Positions 1 through 12,078 of a DNA stretch of 64,000 nucleotides are shown here, one piece after another. The notes below the pieces were generated by a model. It saw nothing but the letters and a program-made list of their open reading frames with translations, had not been told where the DNA came from and did no database searches. Origin of the DNA: Semisulcospira habei (taxonomy: Eukaryota; Mollusca; Gastropoda; Semisulcospiridae); NCBI GenBank assembly GCA_036245525.1, contig BTPG01000003.1, positions 136,621,582 to 136,685,581 on the forward strand. Direction: 5' to 3'. Position 1 is the first letter of the stretch. Every line of letters starts with the position of its first letter. The position numbers and the translations under genes were made by a program.

Positions 1-2
1 CT

Positions 3-202
3 TTCAGATGGCCAGCAAACAACCCCAACGGAACTCGGGCAGAGTGGCGGGAGTTTCCTTCACATGGAGTGCAGGCCCCTGATTGCCGAGAGACAGAGTT
101 CACCCGAGATAATCACAATGGTAACGGCTTAGGCGGCAACCCCAATCAGTACAACTGGACCATACCAAACGGTGACCGAGACAGTTGTGTATTGCGGATC
201 CG
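3..202 (+). CDS. DD3-3-like exon A (5' border uncertain)
   Basis: Reading frame 3 gives [10 protein letters not shown] through [19 protein letters not shown] to CVLRI. The donor is at 203-204 (CG|GTGAGT), leaving two bases of an Arg codon. The bases CTTTCAG at 1-7 could be an acceptor, putting the exon start at 8, or could be coding sequence continuing from upstream; this cannot be settled inside the window. Confidence 0.75.
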
Positions 203-3200
203 GTGAGTGTCTCTCATCAATATTTATCTCCTTCTGCATGCAGCCACTGGTACTGCTTCATAGCTGTTTTTCACCAAACTATGTGACATATAATTTTCTG
301 CTGGTCTTTGATTTTGGAGCAACAGACAGTTAAGCTTTGCTTTGTTGTACACAATACATGTACGCCATAAAAACAAGTCACTGTTTTCCTTTGACAGTAA
401 ATTTCCCTGTGTATTCAGGTGTGGTATGTCACATTACTGTTGATGAATTGACAGAAACAACAAACTGAACTTTTTGCAGGTACAATATTTCTACTGAAGA
501 CTACGATGGATGGAACACTACATCAGATGAGAACGCTAATCCACGTCGACTTGGCGATGGTTCCACAGTCAATATGGCTGAGAAATATGGGTTCCAGTCC
601 TACGACGCAGCGAAGACACGCGGCTACATCTTCAAGAACAACCCTGAGGTGAAACTGTTTCCTGGTGCTAACTTCACACTTAGACTGGCCTTGAACACTG
701 CACAGTATGGCAGGACTTTTCAGGACAGGTAAGAATTGAGTCATACAGTTGGAGCAGAGTTTATTAAGTTGTTGAGCCATTGGTGTATAATTTAACTCAT
801 TCAGCCCCGACACACCATAGAAAGACATGGACCAAACATGATAGTTGAAGGGTGGTGCCAGAATAGCTTGGCACCCATAGGAGCCAAGCTATTCTGGCAC
901 CACCCTTGAACTGTCATGCTCGATCTGTTTCTATAATTGTAATACAGTCCTTCAGAGGGCAACTTCAAAATTTGGGGATTTTGGTCCTGGGGTAAAATGT
1001 GTTAACTCATTCTACCCCAGACACACCACAGAAAAATAAGGATCGACCATGATAGTTGAAGGGTAATGCCAGAATAGCTTGGCGCCTATGGGCGCCAAGC
1101 TATTCTGGCATTACCCTTCAACTATCATGGTCGATCTGTGTCCTGCACTAGAGTGCAGTCTTCATAGAACAACGGTAACATTTGGGGATTTCGGTTTTGG
1201 GGTAGAATGAGTTAAGGCAATGCAGGACACTTCAACATAAATGTTTTGTTTATGGACATATGGTTTGTTATATATCATTAGAATCAGAACACTCTGACAT
1301 ATACTCATTCAGTCAGGTATGGTGACCGTTGCCATTTCAATGCACACAAAGGGAACGTTACCTCTGGTTGCTATGGAAATAAATTTCAGCTACAGCTTAT
1401 GCTTTTGTACAACCAAATTTGGTTAAGATATCAACTGTGTTTTGTGTTCAGATCTCACACGTTCGTTATTCGCCAACGTCCAGAGGGTGCACAAGGGCAG
1501 ATTCACAATCTGAACGTTCGAGGCAAACGCGGCAACATTGTACAGGTGTACCCAGCTGTAGAGTACGACTTTGTTCCCAACACACTGGAGGTTTCACAGG
1601 GAGACATGGTGCATATGCAGTAAGTGCAATTGTTGGGTTTTTTCTTTCAGAATATTGTATTAATTTAATGTATTGAATTGAGAAAACAATATTCAGGAAG
1701 AAACTGTTTCAACCTTGAGGCAAAATTGTCCTTCTTCAGGGTTGGGTCAGTTACCTGGGCAGTGGGGGGTTTCAAACTTTTTGCGTGGCACTAGAGGCAC
1801 TTTACTTAAGACTTGGAGCAGATAGGATGCTTTCCAGACTCTCAGAATATCAAACAATGGGAACCGGGTTGCTGAGCAAGGATTCCAAAAGAAATAGCTT
1901 TCACTCTTTTTTCACTTATAAAAAATAGTTTTAATCTTTTCATTAACTTTTTCAGGTGGACAGGTATAAAAAATAGTTTTAATCTTTTCATTAACTTTTT
2001 CAGGTGGACAGGTTCGAACACTAACCCTGGTAACAACGATGGGCAGGGTCTGGCAGGTACAGACCGCAGCAACATCGTTTTGCTTAGAGCCCAGCAGTAC
2101 CCAGAGGGCAATGGCTGGAGGTTTGGACCAGGGGCAAAGTATGGCCACTATGGAGTCAACTACCCCATGCATCTCAATAATGTCACCTTCCTTGGCTTCT
2201 CACGAGGCGACATGGAAACACTGGCTTTTCTAGATCCTGGTGTGTTGTTAGTTTTTGTGTGAACGGGGCCTTAACTCCTTCACTGCTGAGGAAAAGAGGA
2301 CACAATCCAACTGCAAGAGGCATAGACCCTCATGAGCCCCTGCATTTGCGGGGCTCATGAGGATCTATGACTTGCTGATGCTACTTTATATCCGTGTTCC
2401 TTTGACAGTTGGGTCTCTTTGATGTTGTATTAACAAAGATTTTTAGAAACACAATGTGCCACTGGCAGTGAAGGGTTTAAAGCCTGCTGTATACTGTAGC
2501 GTTCAATAATCATTGATCTACATCGTTTGTGTCCGGGCTCAGTGAGCTGTGTCATTTGGACGACTGCTTTGCACAAAGTTTGCTCTTTTATCTATTTTGG
2601 ATGGGCAGATTGTGTGTACAATTTATGCTGTTGATGGAAACCCTCAGTCTCTGTCTGGGGATAGAGGAGAGAGTAGGGTACACTGAATTTAATGTCCCCG
2701 GTATGTTTTCTCAGTCATGTGCGATAGCAGAAATGATTGAGTCTATGTACTGAGCCATATCTGTTGTCTGTCCGTTGTCCATCATCCAACTGATGTTGCC
2801 TGTGGTAAGCTATGATAGAACATAGGTGAAATGGCAAACTTCGTAATTATGTCATTGCTTGCTCATGAGAGTGACCAATTGGAATGTCAAGGTCTCAAAG
2901 GTCAGGGAAATTGTCCGGATTGGCTGTGTATATGAGCCACAAGAACTTTGCCATTTTTGTTACAAAACTATAAGACCAATTAGTTCCCCTTCTTGATGCC
3001 CACAGAGGAGTGGATCTGTGTAACATGCCATATGTCCATGTGACAAAATCTGTGTGGAACTTTCTCAGGCCAGTTCCGAGGAGAGATGTCAGAATTGGAT
3101 GATGCTGGCACCTACTTTGACCTTGGTCTGCGTTCAGTGACGTCACCAGCGGGAATCTACTACTACATGTGCACTCGCAACAACAACTTTTCAAACCGAG

Positions 3201-6200
3201 ACCAGAAAGGGCGCATTATCGTTTACACAAATCCTGTGGCGCATGCAGCTATTGGGTCACTGGGAGGAAAAGTGTCACTGTCCGATGGGTGAGCATGTTT
3301 GCTTAACCTGTGAAGTGCCAGTTAACGCAGATTGCATTTCTGCATTCTTTGTTATTTCAACACCAAAATTTCTTAACTTTCCAGGAACATACAGGAACAT
3401 GGATTCAAAGTGGTGTCAGCAAGAGGTATAGATCCTCATGAGCCCCTGCAACTGCAGGGGTTCATGAGGATCTATACCTCTTGCAGTTGGGTAGTGTTCA
3501 GATATGAACTTGTTAACCCCCTTGTGCATGCATCCACTGGTACTGTTTATTGTTACTGAATTTCAAAGAGGCATCTATAATGATTATACATGTTTTTGCT
3601 TGATTATACATGTTTGCCAGTAAAAAGTGTGCGTACTATGAGGCATATATGATCACAAGATTATGAATAATAGATTCAAGATTTGTATTGTCCTTATAAG
3701 ACTAAAACAGTCAAACCTAAATATCCAAGGGACTAGCAAAAAGTGGTCACCCTAGACAGGTGATCTCGTAGCACAGGGTCATCTAACAGAAAGCAGGGTT
3801 CATTTTTGGAACGCGCCCCGCGCCAATTGAGGCATTGTGTCTCATGTTGGCCCATTGCTTTTCCGGGGTGCGCGACATCGGGCGCATCATTTGTTTTTTC
3901 AAAATACATTACCGATGGCATTACTATCTGGGAATACACTCTATTGCCTATAGATTTCAGCAAAAATTGTGTGTAGCACACAACTGGGGAGGAGACACCG
4001 GGGATCCAAGCACTATGACCCCGGGTGGCCTCCCCTTACTACCCTATCCCGGCGAGCACAGGGCGACCTCGTCAGTTTCACTCATAGCTCGACCGGGGAC
4101 GGTCGAGTTTTTGCCTTTCTCCGTTCTACGGGTTTCAGTGGTTTTTGACTGTGGGCTTGATTTGGAGTCTTCGATTCAGCCCTGGACTCACTACATTCGT
4201 GGTTTTTCCTTTGGCTCATTGTGACCTGTGCGCCGACCGGTTTTACCGGCTCTGACTTTGTGAGTTCACCCTTGGCTTGGCCTTGGGGTTCGACGACGCA
4301 CGTGACTTGTGCCCTGCTGTTTTGTGCACGGTTGACTTTCTTCGCCGGCGTAGTTGATTTAGGGCCTTATGGCTTCTTCTGTGTCGAAGACTTGCCGCCG
4401 TGCGGGGACTTCCAGTGGCCGGATGATGCACACGACTCATGCTTGCCGTGTTCGGGCTGTGCTTCGGACGGAACGTGTGACGGTGGCGCCGCTTGGACGG
4501 AAGACCGGTGTTCGCGCAGGTGGGACTTCTACAGGCGTGACCGGGCCCCTCGCCCGCTTCTGTCTCCCCGGGATCCTCCACAGGTGGACGTACTTCCCTC
4601 GGCGCATCGGGCTTTCCGGCCCACAGGTAAGTCCCCTTCTTGTACCGTTACCTCGCAGGTTCTCCCTCCCCTCTCCGAGTCTTCGGAGCAGGGTAGGCGA
4701 GTTTCGGAGCCACGCTCTGCTTCGTTAGCACGTGGCTTGAGCCCATTTTGGTTCCCACCCCCCGCTCTGCTTCGGGCGAGCGGTCTGGGAGAGATGAGCG
4801 TTCGTCGGCCACCCCCGGCTCTAGGTCTCCGGAGCGGGGGCGGGTGACGGAACGCAAGCATAAGAAACGTGATAAGAAATGCTCTCGCTCACGCACCGAG
4901 GCTTCGGAACGTGACTCGAGACCGTTAGTAATGCTGCCTCCCCGCTCTGTATTTTCCGAACGGGCACGGCATGCTTCGCTTTCTTCCCCCCCCCGCCCGC
5001 CCCGTCTCGCCTGGGCGGGCCCGGGGTGTGGTTGACTCTCGCCCCCCACGCTCCGAGGAGTCGGAGCGGGGGTCGTGTGCACATAAATTGTCCCCTCCCC
5101 GCTTCGCTTCGCCTGAGCGGGCTTGGCGTGACCGTAGACTGTCCCCCCCACCCCGTCTCGTATCGACCGGACGGGCCCGGTGTGACTTGGACCCTCGCCC
5201 CCCCCCCCCCCCCCTCGCTCCGAGGCTTCGGAGCTGGGGCAGCGGGCTCATAAATCGTCCCCTCCCCGCTCCGCCTTTCCTGAGCGGGCTTGGCGCGACC
5301 CTAGACTGTCCCCCCCCCCCCCCCCGCCTCGTATCGACCAGGCGGGCCCGGTGTGACATCGCGCGTCCTCCACGGTCCGAAACATCGGACGGGGGGCCGC
5401 GTGCCCGGTATTTGTCCCCTCCCCGCTCCGCCTTTCCTGAGCGGGCTAGGTGAGACTCTTGGCGGTCCCCCCCCCCCCCCCCCCCTCCCGCACCGGTTCT
5501 CCCGGGCGGGCCAGGGGTGACCAGGCCACTTCCTCGGTATTCCGATCGCGGTTTGTCGCTCACGTCGGCTGCCGCGTGTGGATCCCGACTTCGAGGTGGA
5601 CCGTCGCTTTGCCACGGTCCCTCCGTCGCCGCGGCGCCCCTCTTTGCGTGCGTCGCGGGCGGCTGCGTCTACCTCACGCGCGACGGTGCGGCGCTCTCGT
5701 AGCCGCTCGCCCCTTTCGTCTTTGCCGCGAGAAGATCAGTTTTGGAACCGGACGTCCTCAGCCTTCATCCGACGGACTCGGCCTCGGCGATCTTCTTGCA
5801 GGACTCGGCGGCTGGTTCTCCTTCCTGCCTTTTCCGCTGTCTCGTCGGCCTCCGCCTCGTCAGACGTTGCCGGCCCTTCGCTCGGATCACAGACGGTCCA
5901 CGCTCTGGGTGAGGCTTCAAGGCTTATCGCCAAGTCCCTACCGCCCGACGTCTGTCCGCCTTCGCCTCCTCCGAAGAGACAGGCTTCGGCCATGGTCGAC
6001 GCGCAGAGGCAAGTCCAGCGCCGCAAGTCCCTCCCGCAGCCAGCTGGCTTCCGGGACCTCACCGATGCTTCTCCGCCCAGCTGCGTAACGACGCTTTCGG
6101 CGACACGGGATACTTTACCGCCGCTCGATCGCCGGTGGGAATCAACTTAAGCTTCCGCCAGGCCTGGTACGCTGGACACTCCCAAGCCTTCGCCATACCT

Positions 6201-9200
6201 TTTCCAGTGGTGGATGCGGCGGCCTTACTACAGGCGGGCGGCCGCAGGCTCGTCCAGAACTCGTGGCCTCGGCCTCTCGACAGGATCGCCTCCTTAGCGC
6301 GGAACTCGCTGGCGTGCTCGGGTTTGGAACTGGCTACCCAGGCAGCCCTGCAGTGCCTACAGGATACGTGGGACCTGGAGGCTCAGTCCCCGCTTCGTGA
6401 CGTGCAGTCCATCCTGATAGCGGCCAACCGGTCCGCCTACCATTCTTCCGCCACCGCCAGGGCAGCAGCTGCCAATTGCGACCTCTGGAGGAGGGATACC
6501 CTTTTGCGCCTCTGCTCGGACCTTCCCTTGTCAGTGAAGACCCAGCTCCGTCAAGCCCCCTTAGGTGGTCCTCAGCTGTTCGGCGACACTTGGCACACGG
6601 TTAGGGAATCTTCCAAGGACTTGTGGCCCAAGCCTGCATCTAACTCAGCCTCGACCCGCTTTCGCGCCCCCCGCCCGGCCGGGGGTCGTGCCCGGCGGTC
6701 TTTCAGGCCCTCCGTTCCTACAGTCGGATCTTCACGAGGTCGGGCCCGTCCATTCCAGGCTACTCTGGCCGGCCCCGCCCCTCGCCCTGCTTGGCCCCGC
6801 GGTGCCCGTAGATCGGGCCGCGGTCGGGCTCATTGCCTCGCCCCCACCTCCGCCCCCGCCCTCAGTTCTCGGGTCTCCCGTCGGCGGGCGGCTGTCGCTC
6901 TTCAGCGATCTTGGAGATCGCTGTTCCCGGACGACCCCTGGATTCTTTCCACTTTTACCGCAGGCCTGCAACTTTCGTTCCTGTCGCCTCCGCCTCTTCG
7001 CAGATCACCCATGTGGACCCAGGAACCGCTCGACGGCACACAGGCGGACGCTCTGCGCGGGGAAGTGGCGACCCTCCTCACCAAAGCGGCGACAGAGGTG
7101 GTTTCGCGGCAGGACTCTCCGGCGTTCTACAGCCGACTCTTCTAGTTCCCAAACCAGGCGGCAAGTGGCGTCCAGTTATCGATTATCAGCGCTAAACAAG
7201 TTTTTTTGGCCCCTCGCTTCAGGATAGAGACGGCCAGGACTCTCCGTGCGGCCCTCCGGCCGATGGACTTTGCGATCAGCCTCGATCTGTCGGACGCCTA
7301 TCTGCACGGCCCGATTCTTCCATCGTTTCGCCGGTACCTTCGGTTTGACTTGGGGGAATCGTCTACCAGTTCTCCTTTCGGCCTCGACATCAGTCCGTGG
7401 GGGGTTACAAGACTGCTCGACGCCGTGATAGCCTACTTCCGTCAGCGCTCCTTGAGCCCGGCCTCCAATTACTTGGACGACCTTCTACTGCGCAACTTGG
7501 TTTCCGCAGCCATCCAGACGGACAGGGATGCCCTGCTTTCCCTTCTGCGTCGTCTAGGTTTCCTACTCATTTTGGGGAAATCCAATCTTCTCCCTCTCGA
7601 CGGTTTCTACATCGGGGGATGGAATTCCTGACCGACCTCAACCTTGTCCGCCTGCCTCTGGCCAGGCGACAGAAGATCGTCGACTTAGCGACTTCGATGG
7701 GGTTGGGATCCTCCTTCACCGCCAGGGTCTGGCTTCAACTCCTGGGCCTCCTCAGTGCGGCTGCGGACCTGCTTCCCTTGGGCAGACTTATGCTCGGCCT
7801 CTCCAGCTACATCTCCTTCTTCACTGGCGACCCTCGGGCGCTCTGTTGGATCTAGTACCTGTCACGCCTCTGGCTCGTCCTCACCTCGAGAGGTGGGCGG
7901 ACCTCGCTTGGCTGGCTTCGGGGGTGGCCCTACACTCCCCGCCGCCTCGGTGGTCTCTCTGTACAGATGCGAGCCAGGCCGGCTGGGGCGCGCACCTGTT
8001 ACCAGATTCTCTCGGCCTCGGGCGTTGGCTTCGGGAGCTGTTAGGGAATCACATCAACTGGCTGGAGCTGAAGGCAGTTGGGTTGGCATTCGACGTTTGG
8101 CAGGAGACCTTGGCCAATCAGGAAGTCCTCGTGCTCTCCGACAACTCGACGGTGGTGGCTTACATACAGAATCAGGGGGGCGCTCACTCGCCCTCCCTTG
8201 CTTCTTCGGTACCACCTTCTCCTCTGGTGCAGGGATCGAGGCTTTTCCCTATGAGCCCGCCACATCCCTGGCCACCTCAACGTGATTGCGGACGCCCTGT
8301 CTCGTCGCGGACAGTTGCTCCACACGGAGCGGTCCCTACGCCCGGATATTTTTCGCCTGCTCTGCTCTCACTGGGAAACGCCGCTAGTGGATCTGTTTGC
8401 CACCAGATGAAACAGCCAGCTCCCGGTCTACGTCTCGCCAGTCCCGGATCCACTCGCTTGGGCAGTGGACGCGCTCCCCATTCCTTGGGTCGGCCTGATT
8501 GCTTACGCCTACCCCCCGTCAGTCCTCGTTCCGAAGGTACTGCGGAAGCTTCTGGGATGCTCGGCGGTCCTCCTGCTGGTGGCCCCCTTCAACTGGACCA
8601 AGAGCTGGACCACGGACCTCCTCGCGCTTGCGACGGACCCTCCTCTGGAGCTTCCTACCCCTCCCACGATGCTCAAGCAGCCCCGTCAGCGGCTTTTCCA
8701 TCCGTGCCCCGAACGCCTCCGCCTACACGCTTGGAGGTTGTCCGGCACGCCCTCGCCGCTAGAGGTTCTCGGATGCTGCAGTGGCGGCCATTGCAGCAGC
8801 CCGCAGAGTCTCTACAAGGAAGGTGTACGAAGGCAAGTGGAGGGTCTTTCAGACCTGGTGCACCTCCCATGGGCTCCCTCCCACTAACCTAGCCTCCCAC
8901 CAACTGGCGGAGTTCTTCCTGTGGCTCTTCGACGACCGGGGCTTAGCCCCGGTCGCCATCAAGGGCTAACGCGCTATGATCGCGGACACCTACCGTCACC
9001 TGTGTCTTCCGGACCCAGGCGCCTGCAAGGATCTGTCGAATTTCTGGCTCACTTTGAACTCCGACGTCCGGTTTCACGTTCCCTAGTACCCCGGTGGGCT
9101 CTTGCCTGGGTACTGACGTGGTTGAATACGGACCGGTTTGAGCCCCTCCCCTTGGCTCGGTTCTCAGCCTTGACCCGGAAAACCTGTTTCCTTCTGGCTC

Positions 9201-12008
9201 TCGTTACAGCGTCCCGAGTCAGCGAGCTTCACGCGCTCTCGATGCTCCCAGCCTGTTTGCGGTTTCGTTCCGACGGCTCTGCGCAGCGGCTCTCCGATCC
9301 GTCCTTCCTGGCCAAGAACCGCCGCCCGCAGCGGCTCCTCAGGTGCTAACGATACGGCCCCTCCGTGGAGCGGACCTCTCCCCTGGATCGCGGTAACAGG
9401 ACCCAGTGCGGGCGCTAATGATTTACCTGCGCCGCTCTCAGCCGCAGCGCCGGGGGCGCTCGTGCCTCTTCTTACCTTGTCCGCGGGCAGACGCCACATC
9501 TCGGCCCAGATCGTGTCATCCTGGCTGCGGTGGGTGATTAGGTCAGCCTACCTAGACCTCTCCCCACGCGGCGTTGAGCCTTTACAAATCCGGGCGCATG
9601 AAGTGAGAGCAGTAGCCGCCAGTCTAGCCCTGGACCGCAACTGCTCGGTCAAAGATATTGTGGCAGCGGGTGGCTGGCGCTCAGACTCCACTTTTGCACG
9701 CTTCTACCTTAAGAGACCTATCCGGCCGACGTGACTCCCTGGCACGGGTGGGTGACATCTCCGCGGCCCAGCACTCCCTCCGAGCGCTGCTGGCGTCTTA
9801 GGCACATCATAGCTGAAATCGTCATGAGTTCTCTCGATGGGGCCGGCGGAGTGGTTGGGTTATGGTTAGATACGGCACCCTCCGCCTGTTCGCCATTCTC
9901 CCAGATAGTAATGCCATCGGTAATGTATTTTGAAAAAACAAATGAATTTTTTTTCTAAAATGTATTTTTTTGAAAAATAATTACCGATGGCATTACTCGG
10001 ATGGCCCTCCCGCCTGCCCCGCTTGCCTCTTGTGGCTATGTGTGAAACTGACGAGGTCGCCCTGTGCTCGCCGGGATAGGGTAGTAAGGGGAGGCCACCC
10101 GGGGTCATAGTGCTTGGATCCCCGGTGTCTCCTCCCCAGTTGTGTGCTACACACAATTTTTGCTGAAATCTATAGGCAATAGAGTGTATTCCCAGATAGT
10201 AATGCCATCGGTAAGTATTTTTTAAAAAAATACATTTTAGAAAAAAAATTCATTTTTACTTGCACGCGCACCAGCGGTGTGTTTATTTTTTGCACAACTC
10301 TATAATCGATGCTTTAAACAAACCAGCTAACCACAACTGGCTTAGAATGAAACTGAAAAAAGTTACACTGACAATACGATCGGTGCCGTTTTGGTGTGAT
10401 TGCTTTAGGAATGTGTCAAGGGTTATCACGCTACGAAACATAGATGCTAGCCTGCAATTTGTTCACTCATTAATTATTCAACCAATGAGAACCATCGTTC
10501 TTATAATTCTTAGAAAACGATTCACTTTGAAAGAAGGATTGTCTCCCTGTTAGATATATGAAACCAACAAATCCAGTTTCTCCGTCCCTAAAGAAATGCC
10601 TCCCCCCAAAAAAATTAAGCCTGCTGAAGGACAGCAGAAACTATTTGCTTTTACGCAGAAAAGAACAGCGGTAAGCTCTGTGCCTGAAAGTGAGACGGCC
10701 TCATGTTCTTCATCCTCTGCTTCTGAACTGCAGGGCCGTCATCTGTACCGGGTAACCTGAATGCAGGGTCGTCTACAAGTTCAAGTTCGAAACACAAAGA
10801 CCAAAAACGAAACTTTCAAATGGGTTGGCTGCATACATATCCCTGGCTCAGGTATGAGAACGGGGTTATGTTTTGCAAAGAGTGCAGATCGCTCAAGTTA
10901 AATAACACAATGGCCCAATTAAGGAACGTTTAACTTCTGAAAGAGCACTGACCAGACATGTGAGCGGTAGTGACTATCAGCGAGCCATGGCAGCGCCAGA
11001 GGAACGGAAAAAGATGGCAGCTGCATCAGAAAAAAGCTTTTTTGAAAGAAGAAGAAGCTGTTCAAATTGCCATGAGGGCTGTATTTTGGCTCTGCCAGGA
11101 AAGTCTGTCTCTGCATACTGAATACCAGTCATTGCTGGCATTTCTGAAACTTTTAAAGGTCCCATATATTGAGCATCCGAAGTGTGTTGAGAAAACCAAT
11201 TATTCAAGCACATCTGCACAAGGACTTTTGCAAGTGTTGTCAGATATTATAGATGAAAACATCACACAGCAAAATAGGCAAGTTAGGGTCAGGACTCTGT
11301 AACTGAAGTGTGTGTGTGTGTGTCACACACACACACACACAGCAGTTATATTCTGGCCGATCACCTTGGCTATAAATGATTGACCCACTGCTCATTTAAT
11401 TGGCCCATTCAATTTTGACCGAGTGTGCCAATTGGCCCATGGCCTATCCTTACAAAAATAAACCATGAGAAAGACCATTATAGCAAAATTAGGTGGTCTT
11501 CTTATACAGCTTGTTGTTTAGGCTGTATTGCAGAGTTGTCGTAGATTATGTAAACTGTTATACAGCACCCAAGACAGTAATTTTGTGTAAAAACACTTGA
11601 AGAAAAACCTCAATGCTTATACATGGCAGGCAATATTGGGCCAATGTCGTCTTTCATGAAAGACATAAAAGCAAAGGACATACTTGGCGAAGCAAAAAAA
11701 CTGCATGAGCTAAAATAACATGCAGGGAAATCTAGAGTCTTATGACAGAGTTGGATATACGCACACTTTTTCCAAAGGGATCTGGCATGACCACAGTTTT
11801 TGTAAGATACTGTTTATTGCCATTTGCCTTAAGAACATAAAGCATAGGAATGTGTGTTGGTGTCGTTACAATAACAAACATCACAGTAAAAAAAAAAAAT
11901 CAATACTCTGTCACACAGATCCAATGCCCTACACACCCTGTAAAAACTTTAAAGCTAAACAACTGATATCACAAACCAATACATACCATACACACCCACG
12001 CTCATCTT

Positions 12009-12078
<70 letters not shown>

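Larger units (their letters stand above)
3888..10256 (+). mobile_element. DIRS-type tyrosine-recombinase retroelement, copy 1 (degenerate)
   Basis: Order: left inverted terminal repeat (3908-4088), Gag-like ORF1, reverse transcriptase, RNase H, tyrosine recombinase, internal complementary region (about 9906-9997), right inverted repeat (10035-10214). This is the classic DIRS1 layout, with no target-site duplication expected. All reading frames carry frameshifts, stops or small deletions. It lies in sense orientation in the large DD3-3-like intron and is GC-rich compared with flanking sequence. I see no methyltransferase domain of the kind some DIRS elements carry. Confidence 0.88.

Noticed and set aside
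8780..9735. Bacterial-type integrase indicating horizontal transfer or contamination
   Set aside because: The tyrosine recombinase sits in a DIRS element with reverse transcriptase and RNase H, a normal eukaryotic arrangement.
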